Source: Thermoplasmata archaeon (GTDB lineage: Archaea; Thermoplasmatota; Thermoplasmata; Thermoplasmatales; Thermoplasmataceae). From it: 12,438 nt of DNA. Under the pieces are notes generated by a model. It saw only the letters and a program-made list of their open reading frames with translations, was not told where the DNA came from and made no database searches. Position numbers and translations under genes: made by a program. The DNA lies in contig JAJZXP010000119.1 in assembly GCA_021806345.1 (NCBI GenBank), forward strand, positions 1 to 12,438, given 5' to 3'. Below, piece by piece: positions 1-6,385 of this stretch (its first letter is position 1; each line of letters starts with the position of its first letter).

Positions 1-309
1 ATAATTGAAAAATAGTTATGTACCCACAGAGTGAGGTTAAAAAGAAGGCTGAATTACACACTCCAAAATAAAAGGATGAGAAGAAGATGTAAACTCACGT
101 GGTATGCATAAAAAGCCTGCAAAATTTTATTCTATCTGACAAGGTGCTAAATTGTGAGAACAATGACCCCCATTTTTATTTTCTCGACTCTAGAAGTGTT
201 ATCATAATTAATTGAGCACAGATGATAATAGAAAATGTACATCTTGTTTTTCCATTAACGTCTTTAAAGAATCCGTCACTATAAATAGCGATAATTAATT
301 TACGAGTTA
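1..309. other. Non-coding stretch upstream of the hydroxyacid dehydrogenase
   Basis: I see no credible gene here; only very short open frames, such as 17 codons from position 18, are present and none resembles a known protein. The stretch is AT-rich. It holds a perfect 7-bp inverted repeat, TTATCAT at 199-205 and ATGATAA at 222-228 with a 16-base spacer, about 50 bases upstream of a TATA box at 279-287. It therefore looks like the promoter region of the gene starting at 310. Any gene to the left lies outside the window. Confidence 0.6.
279..287 (+). promoter_or_regulatory. TATA box of the hydroxyacid dehydrogenase gene, leaderless
   Basis: CTATAAATA is centred 27 bases upstream of the ATG at 310. 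In archaea transcription starts roughly 25 bases after the TATA centre, so the mRNA should begin at or next to the start codon. No Shine-Dalgarno sequence is present, which agrees with a leaderless transcript and supports the chosen start. Confidence 0.65.
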
Positions 310-1233
310 ATGGACGTATACGTTAATTTCCCATGCGATGATAAGATAAAATCTATTGCTGAGCGCGTTCTATCGGGATGTGAAATATGTTGGTACCCTA
401 GATATTGTGACGCCGAAGTGCAAATTATAAAGGACAAGTATATTATCGGAAAAAATACTAAAATGATTCAAACAGTAAGCGCGGGAGTTGATCACTTAGA
501 TATTGCTGCAATTCCGGACCACGTAAAATTGTGCAGTAATTCCGGTGCTTACTCAATCTCCGTGGCGGAACATGCTTTTGCTTTGATCCTCTCGCACGTA
601 AAGAATATAATAGAAAATAATGTAAATATGAAGAGGGGCATATTTAGGCAGTCTCCCACAGTTCTACTTTATGGTAAAACAATAGGAATTCTAGGGTATG
701 GTGGAATAGGTCGGAGAGTGGCTTCTATTGCGAGAGCGTATGGTATGAAAGTTATAGCATATAGCAGATCTGGCACGGATGAGAGTGTCGACGAAACTAT
801 CAACACTGTTTCAGAACTATTCGGAAAGTCTGATATAATCTTGCTATCCATCCCGTTAACTGATAAGACCAGAGGAATGGTAAATATTGACCTGTTTTCA
901 AGGCTCAAGAAAGGAGCCATGATAGTTAACGTAGCAAGGCCAGATATAGTTGTCAAAGAAGATATGATTAGATTCCTAAGATCGAATCCGTCTATATGGT
1001 ACCTATCAGATGTCTGGTGGGACGAACCGGAAGTAAGAGACACTAATTTGAATAACGTGATTTTATCTCCACACATAGCTGGAGGGATGTCTGGTGAAAT
1101 TATGGAAATTGCATATGAACTTGCTTTCAAGAACGTAAAGGAATATTTCAGAGGAAACGTAAGAAACGTTGTCAAAAAGGATGATTATAAAGGAGGCGAT
1201 TTTGGCACGAAATCATTTCCTGGTATTCCTTAG
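310..1233 (+). CDS. D-2-hydroxyacid dehydrogenase family protein, NAD(P)-dependent
   Basis: A 307-residue protein of the D-isomer-specific 2-hydroxyacid dehydrogenase family, which reversibly reduces 2-oxoacids to D-2-hydroxyacids in the cytoplasm. The substrate-binding part carries the loop VSAGVDH (56-62). The Rossmann core begins GKTIGILGYGGIG (122-134), a GxGxxG motif. The catalytic triad is visible as Arg210 (NVAR), Glu239 (WDEPE) and His255 (SPHIAGG). The second beta strand ends YSRSG (151-155); a Ser-Arg pair in place of the usual acidic residue suggests a preference for NADP. The usual small residue after Arg210 is Pro. Length is normal for the family. The start is supported by a TATA box 27 bases upstream. 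It stands alone on its strand, 526 bases before rhaM; a role in the sugar pathway, for example on a keto-acid product, is only inferred from proximity. The exact substrate cannot be read from the sequence. Confidence 0.88.
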   Translation: MDVYVNFPCDDKIKSIAERVLSGCEICWYPRYCDAEVQIIKDKYIIGKNTKMIQTVSAGVDHLDIAAIPDHVKLCSNSGAYSISVAEHAFALILSHVKNIIENNVNMKRGIFRQSPTVLLYGKTIGILGYGGIGRRVASIARAYGMKVIAYSRSGTDESVDETINTVSELFGKSDIILLSIPLTDKTRGMVNIDLFSRLKKGAMIVNVARPDIVVKEDMIRFLRSNPSIWYLSDVWWDEPEVRDTNLNNVILSPHIAGGMSGEIMEIAYELAFKNVKEYFRGNVRNVVKKDDYKGGDFGTKSFPGIP

Positions 1234-1759
1234 AAATTTTCCTATTTAAGGCGTGAGTTTCAATTCTCGTACTTAAACTGCCCGGATGTAGTCTTTTGAA
1301 AGATTAATCGTTTGATGAACATCTAATTTTCTTAACACAATGGCTGCTCTTATGGGTTTCTCTGCAGTTTGCTTTTTATGGAATTATGTTTTGATTTAAT
1401 GAACTGGATTACACTGTTACTACAAAATCTAAATCACTAACACGCAAACAATAATCCTTATCGTCCTTCTATAATGTCAGTTTTTTGTCCCCCATTGTCC
1501 CTCAAGAAGCGCTCTCACTCAGTCTTCATGAAATTTTAAGGTATTCTTTAACATTTTTTCTTGCAACTTCCGTTACTGCCTTATACGAGTTCGCCATTGA
1601 TGCAAGCCTGCCTTCTTTGCATTTATGACCATGAAGATATCTCACTTCATGTCATCCAATTTTCATTGTCACAAGATTCAGTACATTATCCTATCTAAAG
1701 GTTGGAAAATAATCAAAAGAATCAGAAAAAAATATAATACTCGATTTATATTCTAATTT
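1234..1759. other. Non-coding gap with a possible gene vestige
   Basis: No intact gene is visible. A weak 5-bp stem (CCTTA 1228-1232, TAAGG 1247-1251) overlaps the preceding stop codon. On the minus strand 1526-1651 is open for about 42 codons and ends with a protein-like helix, residues TEVARKNVKEYLKIS, before a TGA. This resembles the end of a decayed enzyme but has no start and I cannot assign it. The right end holds the rhaM promoter (1730-1738). The rest shows nothing I can name. Confidence 0.5.
1730..1738 (+). promoter_or_regulatory. TATA box of rhaM, leaderless
   Basis: AAATATAAT is centred 26 bases upstream of the ATG at 1760, the spacing expected for a transcript that begins at the start codon. 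No ribosome-binding site lies in between. This supports 1760 as the true start. Confidence 0.6.
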
Positions 1760-2065
1760 ATGAGATATGCCTTTCACCTCATAATAAAGACTGGCATGGA
1801 GGATGAATATGATAAAAGGCACGTTAAACTTTGGCAAGATATGAGGGTTATGCTTAAGAATGCAGGCGTTTTAAATTATTCTATATTCAGAGATGGACAA
1901 CATGTATTCGGTTACTGGGAAAGCTATGATGTAGAAAAAACACTTGCCATAATAAAAAAAAGCGAAGAAAATGCAAAGTGGCAGTTGTACATGAGTGACG
2001 TGGTATCCCCTTTATCAGAGACACGAAAATCGAGAGCCATTAGGGAAGTTTTTCATTTAGAATAA
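1760..2065 (+). CDS. rhaM: L-rhamnose mutarotase
   Basis: A 101-residue protein of the RhaM family (COG3254), a dimeric ferredoxin-like fold that interconverts the alpha and beta anomers of L-rhamnose. Length matches the family (about 104 residues in E. coli). Recognisable features are Tyr17 and His21 in YDKRH, equivalent to the residues proposed as catalytic in E. coli RhaM, Trp25 in KLW, NYSIF (39-43), KWQLYMSDV (73-81) and the typical C-terminal end REVFHLE. It is monocistronic: a TATA box lies 26 bases before the ATG, and a hairpin overlaps the stop codon. Its presence is the best single clue that the surrounding genes handle L-rhamnose or a related deoxy or aldose sugar, since aldose dehydrogenases act on one anomer. 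Family members acting on other sugars are known, so the precise substrate is an inference. Confidence 0.93.
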   Translation: MRYAFHLIIKTGMEDEYDKRHVKLWQDMRVMLKNAGVLNYSIFRDGQHVFGYWESYDVEKTLAIIKKSEENAKWQLYMSDVVSPLSETRKSRAIREVFHLE

Positions 2066-2085
2066 GCTACTTTTGTCAGCTTATT
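2061..2085 (+). terminator. Hairpin overlapping the rhaM stop codon
   Basis: AATAAGCT (2061-2068) and AGCTTATT (2078-2085) form a perfect 8-bp stem with a 9-base loop, ACTTTTGTC. The stop codon TAA (2063-2065) lies inside the left arm. A T-rich loop and right arm suit an archaeal terminator or a 3'-end stabilising hairpin. A similar arrangement follows the MFS gene. Confidence 0.5.
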
Positions 2086-2438
2086 TCTAAAAGAGGAACT
2101 TCTAACTTTTGGTGTAGTCATTGACCACCGCTTTTTGTGATGGCACCTTACTTATAATGACTTTTCCGTCTTATGCTTATCGCTCTACAGAATTACAAAC
2201 TGTAAAGAAAAGAAGATCGGCATTTTGAAAGTAATAAAAATTAGTATGTTAGTATCAGCTTATAAAAAAGAGCTAAGTAGAGAGAACGGGCAAGATTACT
2301 GGGGGTAATCTGGCATAGTAAACTAAATTAAATCAGGCTGAAGAACAACAAGGGATAATCGGCTTTTGTCATAATCTTTTGACATGTTGATCTGCACTTT
2401 GTGGGTAAACTAGCAAGTAAAGTCAAAGCCATAATCCG
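2066..2438. other. Non-coding space between converging genes
   Basis: This stretch separates the 3' ends of rhaM (+) and the dehydratase gene (-). Apart from the hairpin at its left end I find only very short open frames and AT-rich sequence. ATAA-TCCG-TTAT (2431-2442) is a short palindrome over the dehydratase stop codon. No RNA gene or mobile-element end was recognised. Confidence 0.55.
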
Positions 2439-3593
2439 TTATTGTATTTCCATGCACTTTTTATCGTTCTTTAGTTCCTCTATAGTTTGCATGCTAAGAT
2501 CCCCCAGATTATCAGGACTGACTTGAGTTCCAGAAGGTTTGCCATACAGATAAAATGGAATATCTGCGGAGATGCTATTTGTAACAACGAGCTCTGCAAG
2601 ACCTGAATTTGGAATTGCACTCATAACTTGCAGTGCCCAAGGCTGGCTTGCAGCATTATGTGGTGAGAATGAAACTCTGTAAGTCTGAGCGTTATAGGCC
2701 ATTCTCATAGCAGCAGAAATTCCACCGCACCAAGACAGATCAGGTTGTATGATATTAATTGTCCTTGTACTCAGAAATCTGTTTGCTTCTACCGGATCAT
2801 ATATGAAGTTACCGGCAGCTATCTTTTGCCAAGGGATCGCCCTTCTTATTATTTTATATCCGTCAAGATCGGTAGGTTCGACTGGGTCCTCGATCCATGC
2901 GATCCCTATATCGCGAAGTGAATTGCACACTTCTATCGTGAATTCAGGGTCCCATGAAGAAAAACAGTCTATAGCTATCTCTTTGTCAGTGCCCAGGTCC
3001 TTCTTTAAACGCCTTATTATTTTGACCAGTGAGTTTATTCCACTTCTTCCATCTTCTGGTCCAAAATTAGCTGCTACTTTATACAGTCCATAAATTGGGT
3101 TCTTAATTCGTGTTGTGGTTGAGATAGTGCCATAAATCTTGAGATTTTCATTAATTATCCCACCCAGCATGTTATAGATTCTTTCTTTTTTTATTTTAGA
3201 AATTAAGTTCCAGAGCGCAATATCAACTGCAGCTATTCCCGACATAATTATTCGACCATGTCCATACGGCGAAGTGGAACTATACATCAGATCATACGTG
3301 CGATTAATATTTATGGATTCCGAATTCAATAAAAAACCTGAAAGTTGATCTTTAATTATGCCAATTACGCTTGTACCTCCTGATGTTAGGGAGGTCCCAA
3401 AGTTTCCCTCTTTATCCTCCAGTATACATAGAACACGGTTATCAAGGTTCATCCAGCTACCTCTAGATGCAGAATATTTTTTATATTTGCTCATGGGTCC
3501 ATAGATCCTTTGGTCGTCGAGCCAAGAGTGTTTATTTCTTTTCGGTAGTTCGATTAAAGTTATTTTATCAGCATGCATTGGCTTATCTATCAT
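2439..3593 (-). CDS. L-rhamnonate dehydratase-like enolase-superfamily enzyme
   Basis: A 384-residue member of the mandelate racemase group of the enolase superfamily, closest to L-rhamnonate dehydratase, which removes water from an aldonic acid to give a 2-keto-3-deoxy acid. Typical motifs are WLDDQRIYGPMSKY (24-37), NFGPEDG (176-182), WIEDP (233-237), QPDLSWCGG (283-291) and SPHN (310-313). The metal ligands Asp209 and Glu235 and the catalytic Asp285/His312 pair are present. The usual third ligand, Glu in GEH, reads Gly-Asn-Phe, so Asn262 replaces Glu and Phe263 replaces a His. Asn at this ligand position is known in glucarate dehydratase, so activity is plausible, but the substrate may differ. 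An in-frame TTG at 3644 would add 17 residues; I prefer the ATG at 3593 because a TATA-like ATTTAATC (3630-3623) lies inside that extension and family proteins begin near here. The gene converges on rhaM. Its upstream flank is occupied by an IS66 insertion 104 bases away. Confidence 0.85.
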   Translation of the reverse strand: MIDKPMHADKITLIELPKRNKHSWLDDQRIYGPMSKYKKYSASRGSWMNLDNRVLCILEDKEGNFGTSLTSGGTSVIGIIKDQLSGFLLNSESININRTYDLMYSSTSPYGHGRIIMSGIAAVDIALWNLISKIKKERIYNMLGGIINENLKIYGTISTTTRIKNPIYGLYKVAANFGPEDGRSGINSLVKIIRRLKKDLGTDKEIAIDCFSSWDPEFTIEVCNSLRDIGIAWIEDPVEPTDLDGYKIIRRAIPWQKIAAGNFIYDPVEANRFLSTRTINIIQPDLSWCGGISAAMRMAYNAQTYRVSFSPHNAASQPWALQVMSAIPNSGLAELVVTNSISADIPFYLYGKPSGTQVSPDNLGDLSMQTIEELKNDKKCMEIQ

Positions 3594-3696
3594 AATAAAC
3601 CTTATGCTAAAGTAGTACAAAAGATTAAATCCTGAAATGTCCAATAGCGCGAATAACTATAGAGTTGAAAGTTACATTTCGCACTTTTCAAGAGTA

Positions 3697-3704
3697 GATT
3701 TTTG
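3697..3704. repeat. Target-site duplication, left copy
   Basis: GATTTTTG here is identical to 5384-5391 on the other side of the IS66 element. Eight-base duplications are the rule for IS66-family insertion. Confidence 0.92.
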
Positions 3705-3720
3705 GTACTTGTATAGCTCA
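3705..3720 (+). repeat. IS66 terminal inverted repeat, left
   Basis: GTACTTGTATAGCTCA pairs with the reverse complement of the right end, GTATTTGTATAGCTGA, with 14 of 16 matches. It starts with GTA, close to the GTAA typical of IS66 ends. The transposase stop codon (3718-3720) lies inside this repeat. Confidence 0.9.
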
Positions 3721-5034
3721 GCCTAATCCGCATAACTCTTTCCTCAGAATTTTATCCATCTCCACAAACATGCTCAGGCCTTTCAACCTCCATGTCGACA
3801 GCAGTGATGCGATATACTGGTAGTTCTGTGATCCGGATTCCGATCGGAAAGTGCCGATGATCTTCCTTATGACCACATGTTCCCTTATGGCCTGTTCAGC
3901 AAGATTGTTTGTTGGTTCCATGCCGGGATATAAGAGGCAGGTGAACCATGATCCGAGATCGTTTTTTATGTACTCAACGGGCTTGTGCAGATCCATGTAC
4001 TGATCATAACGCTTCACAAGGTCTTCCATCCTCATGTCAAATGCGATTTTCATGGCTTTCCTCTGATCCATGTTTTCCGATTTCAGGGATTCCTTCAGTT
4101 CCTTGAACATCTTGTGAATCTCCTCAGAAAGTTCTTTGCCATGATCAATGTTCATGAATGCATCCACCTCCCGTATGAGATGAGCCCAGCATCTCTGTAT
4201 TATGGTGAGGTATGAGTATGCCCTCCAGCCGTCGACTATGACAGGAGAACTGAAGTCTTCTCCCAGTGTATCTTTTACAACATCCCTTCCCCTTGAATCC
4301 ACTACTGTTATGAGAACATCGTTCTCTGCGGATCTGAATGCCCACAACCAGAATTTCTTCCCTTCCACATGGAAGCCCGTTTCATCAATATGAACCCATT
4401 TTGATCTTCTTATGCGATTCTGTATGGCAATGTACTCATTTTTACAGGCATCGCCAACCCTCAGAATGGCATCGTTTATTCCCTTCACGCTCAGATCGAG
4501 ATCGTTGTTGATCTTCAGGAATTCCTGTACCCTCCTTATTGGACCGCGGAGATTGTATTTCAGCATGGTGATATAGTTCAGCAGGTATATGCCCATATCA
4601 CCCGCCTGAGGACAATCCCTGTGCACGGACTTCACTTCCCTACCGCAGTTGCCGCATCTATAAACATCAAGATCGTATTCCGTCACCTTTACCTTCTGCG
4701 GAGGCGGAATGTCGAATATGGTCTTCTTCTCGGTACGGATTGGTGTTTCAAGTGCATGGCTGCAGTTGGGGCATATTTCCATTGACACATGGATGATCTC
4801 ATCCGGTTCGCCGTGTACGCGGGTTGATCCATTATGCCCCACAGGTGCACCTCTCTTTCCAGGCGGATTTGTGATCTTCGGCCTGATCATCTGCCTTGAT
4901 GGCGGTGTGTGTGGATTCTCGTAAAGAAGGAGTTTCTTCTTCAGGGATTCATTCTCACCCCTTAGTGTTTCGTTCTCAGTTATCAGTTTCTCAACGGTGT
5001 TTTCCAGTTGCAAGATATACTCATCGCTGTTCAT
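3718..5034 (-). CDS. IS66-family DDE transposase
   Basis: A 438-residue transposase that cuts and joins the ends of the element. An N-terminal leucine-zipper-like coiled coil (about 8-38) is followed by a basic, proline-rich linker. A zinc-binding segment has two Cys pairs, CPNC (88-91) and CGNC (127-130). The catalytic core of an RNase H fold carries Asp217 in HIDETG, Asp268 in VDGW and Glu380 in NNLAEQAIR, so the DDE triad is intact. The C-terminal TFRSESG (395-401) and YIASLLSTWRL (407-417) segments are also typical of the family. The ATG overlaps the stop of the upstream 98-codon gene in an ATGA, so the two are translated from one mRNA. The stop codon lies inside the left terminal repeat. 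Nothing is missing, so the element may be active. Confidence 0.95.
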   Translation of the reverse strand: MNSDEYILQLENTVEKLITENETLRGENESLKKKLLLYENPHTPPSRQMIRPKITNPPGKRGAPVGHNGSTRVHGEPDEIIHVSMEICPNCSHALETPIRTEKKTIFDIPPPQKVKVTEYDLDVYRCGNCGREVKSVHRDCPQAGDMGIYLLNYITMLKYNLRGPIRRVQEFLKINNDLDLSVKGINDAILRVGDACKNEYIAIQNRIRRSKWVHIDETGFHVEGKKFWLWAFRSAENDVLITVVDSRGRDVVKDTLGEDFSSPVIVDGWRAYSYLTIIQRCWAHLIREVDAFMNIDHGKELSEEIHKMFKELKESLKSENMDQRKAMKIAFDMRMEDLVKRYDQYMDLHKPVEYIKNDLGSWFTCLLYPGMEPTNNLAEQAIREHVVIRKIIGTFRSESGSQNYQYIASLLSTWRLKGLSMFVEMDKILRKELCGLG

Positions 5035-5327
5035 CGCAGAACCTCCAGGTCTGATGCTGTGAGAATGACCTTTCTCACAAACAGATCTACTCCGAACGTT
5101 TCGCAGAAACCCTTCACCCTGTCAAGATCCTTTTCCAGTATGATGAAGATGGAATTAGAGAGATGAACGTGCGGTATATCCGACATGAAGCCGGATCGTG
5201 AATATGAGTATTTACCATTCTGTGATCTATCGGTATACCCGAGGAACTTCCTGTTGAATCTTGTTCGTTCAACGGGAGAGAAACCCTCCAACCTGATCCC
5301 AAATATTATGCCAGACGGAAGACTCAT
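5031..5327 (-). CDS. IS66-associated small protein of unknown function
   Basis: A 98-residue protein encoded by the first gene of the IS66 element. It overlaps the transposase by ATGA. I do not recognise a named domain. The sequence looks like a real folded protein: the central stretch FLGYTDRSQNGKYSYSRSGF (28-47) is rich in Tyr, Gly and Ser, followed by IPH (51-53) and a C-terminal half with alternating hydrophobic strands and helices, including LSNSIFIILEKDLDRV. It is not similar by eye to TnpA or TnpB of bacterial IS66 elements. The ATG at 5327 abuts a 28-bp palindrome containing a TATA box, giving a leaderless transcript. A role as accessory factor or repressor of transposition is a guess from position and from the palindromic promoter. 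Confidence 0.75.
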   Translation of the reverse strand: MSLPSGIIFGIRLEGFSPVERTRFNRKFLGYTDRSQNGKYSYSRSGFMSDIPHVHLSNSIFIILEKDLDRVKGFCETFGVDLFVRKVILTASDLEVLR

Positions 5328-5355
5328 TATATACTGAAATACAATTCAGTATATA
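5328..5355 (-). promoter_or_regulatory. Palindromic promoter of the IS66 element
   Basis: TATATACTGAA (5328-5338) and TTCAGTATATA (5345-5355) form a perfect 11-bp inverted repeat with a 6-base spacer. Read on the minus strand, the distal TATATA (5355-5350) lies 23-28 bases before the ATG at 5327, the place of a leaderless TATA box. The palindrome therefore covers the promoter and could be an operator; in read-through RNA it would form a hairpin just before the start codon. Confidence 0.6.
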
Positions 5356-5367
5356 CATCTTTGGGTT

Positions 5368-5383
5368 TCAGCTATACAAATAC
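5368..5383 (-). repeat. IS66 terminal inverted repeat, right
   Basis: Reverse complement GTATTTGTATAGCTGA matches the left end at 14 of 16 positions. It is directly followed by the target duplication. Confidence 0.9.
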
Positions 5384-5391
5384 GATTTTTG
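5384..5391. repeat. Target-site duplication, right copy
   Basis: GATTTTTG, identical to 3697-3704; together they mark the insertion point of the IS66 element. Confidence 0.92.
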
Positions 5392-5393
5392 AA

Positions 5394-5900
5394 TTATTGA
5401 TCCTGCCAGAATGATTCCTCGGTGATATCAAGAAGCCGTAATATACGCTTCTGTATCTCCGTCAGCTCTGTATGTATTTTCTTAATCTCCATTCCATCTA
5501 TGAGTATGTGGTTTAGCATTATATTATCAAACTTGGAAAGTATCCTGTACGCTGTGGGAGAAGCGCGTTCCCCCTTCAGGATATACACTAATGCTGGCAA
5601 TGTCCTTTTTCTCCATATTGATTCTTATACCCTTTTAATAAGTGCCTGTATGATCATTGCGATGAAATACAGGAAGAGAAAATGTTATGGATCCAGATCA
5701 GGAAAGCCTCTGTACTCTCCACATTCTTGAAGGGGCAGGCGTTACATTATATTCTGGTTTAAGCTGTTCATGCCTTTTCTCAAGCATAGGTTGATACTTG
5801 TATTTGATCAGTATGTCGGAGGCACCATCATCCATGCACTTTATGATCAGGGTAACGTTCCATCGGGTCTTAGGCCTTCTCTATGGCATCCGTCATAAAC
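5394..5900 (-). pseudogene. Decayed IS1634-type (IS4 superfamily) transposase, C-terminal part
   Basis: Pieces of one transposase can be read in order on the minus strand, in changing frames: REGLRPDGT, then LIIKCMDD and ILIKYKYQPMLEKRHEQLK, then FKNVESTEAFL, then LFLYFIAMIIQALIKR, then MEKKDIASISVYPEG, then ERASPTAYRILSKF and ELTEIQKRILRLLDI before TAA at 5394-5396. These match the C-terminal third of IS1634-group DDE transposases, including the catalytic-Glu region (QPMLEKRHEQLK) and the YPEG...PTAYRIL tail. Reading it requires about five frameshifts, near 5850, 5730, 5685, 5627 and in the run of five C at 5570-5574. The N-terminal two thirds are absent, replaced at about 5900-5940 by an IstB fragment on the other strand. 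The 68-codon open frame at 5394-5600 is only the end of this relic, not a gene. It is not functional. Confidence 0.8.
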
Positions 5901-6368
5901 TTTCAGGTGTCTGATACCCTTGTTACGGATCCGAATCTCCTGAATCGCCTTTGTCTCTCCATAACCGAACATATCCTGGACAACTACCTTGAATTTGCCA
6001 AAGACAGGCCGTTCATGGAGATATTCGATCACCTCCTTGAACAGGAAGTGAAGAACCTAAAGTCAACGAAAGTTGAGACCAGGCTGAACTATTCTGGCCT
6101 CCCCTTCCGGAATACGCTGGATCGGTTCGATTTCTACTTCCCACCTCCTATCGATCGGAAGAGCATAGACGATCTCATGACCCTCGGATTTCTACACAAC
6201 ACAGAATATCTTGTTTTCTTGGGCCCTCCAGGTGTCAGAGAGACAATCGCTACTCAAACGAGTTCATGGGAACAGCAGGTAACGCAAGGAGAGCAGATCT
6301 GGCTCAACGGCCATAACTTGATGGTGATAATGACAGTCTTTTGCCGCCATAGCGATAACAGAAACTGA
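5883..6368 (+). pseudogene. Broken IstB-like (IS21-type) transposition ATPase
   Basis: From about residue 20 the 161-codon frame matches the N-terminal half of IstB, the AAA+ helper ATPase of IS21-family elements: LDNYLEFAKDR (32-42), DHLLEQEV (49-56), LDRFDFYFPPPIDRKSIDDL (79-98) and the Walker A region FLGPPGV. The Walker A motif, normally GPPGVGKTH, reads GPPGVRETI, so the nucleotide-binding Gly and Lys are lost. After that the sequence is only loosely alignable (VTQGEQIW, GHNLM) and ends at about residue 160 of an expected 250, without Walker B. There is no IstA partner. The first 19 residues are probably foreign sequence at the junction with the IS1634 relic. It is dead mobile-element DNA. 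Confidence 0.78.
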
Positions 6369-6385
6369 AATTGGTAAGCAAATAA

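Larger units (their letters stand above)
3705..5383 (-). mobile_element. Complete IS66-family insertion sequence, 1679 bp
   Basis: The ends are defined by 16-bp terminal inverted repeats with two mismatches and by an identical 8-bp target duplication, GATTTTTG. Inside are a transposase and an upstream gene overlapping it by ATGA. There are no tnpA or tnpB genes of the classical three-gene IS66 layout, so it resembles the transposase-led ISBst12-type branch plus one extra gene. It looks richer in G+C than the catabolic genes and both genes are intact, which suggests a recent arrival. It landed 2 bases beyond the stop codon of a decayed IS1634-type transposase and interrupts no intact gene. Confidence 0.92.

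Noticed and set aside
18..71. A 17-codon frame near the left edge (ATG TAC CCA ...)
   Set aside because: Too short, with no promoter at the right spacing and no similarity that I recognise.
669..1175. A 168-codon frame antisense to the hydroxyacid dehydrogenase
   Set aside because: It overlaps a gene with intact catalytic motifs and normal length; the translation has no domain features and no promoter.
3594..3644. A 17-residue N-terminal extension of the dehydratase starting at TTG
   Set aside because: It contains a TATA-like sequence, starts with a rare codon and adds residues before the normal N-terminus of the family.
3645..3704. The idea that the IS66 insertion broke a gene or an operon of the sugar pathway
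   Set aside because: Joining the sequences across the single GATTTTTG restores only spacer DNA next to an already dead transposase; no catabolic frame continues across it.
5394..5600. A 68-codon frame that at first looks like a small winged-helix regulator
   Set aside because: Neighbouring frames supply the preceding parts of an IS1634-type transposase in order (QALIKR, MEKKDIASISVYPEG, then ERASPTAYRIL), so it is only the 3' end of that relic.
5847..6032. A 61-codon minus-strand frame
   Set aside because: Its first two thirds are the antisense of the IstB fragment; only the last 18 codons or so (REGLRPDGT) belong to the IS1634-type relic. It is not a gene.
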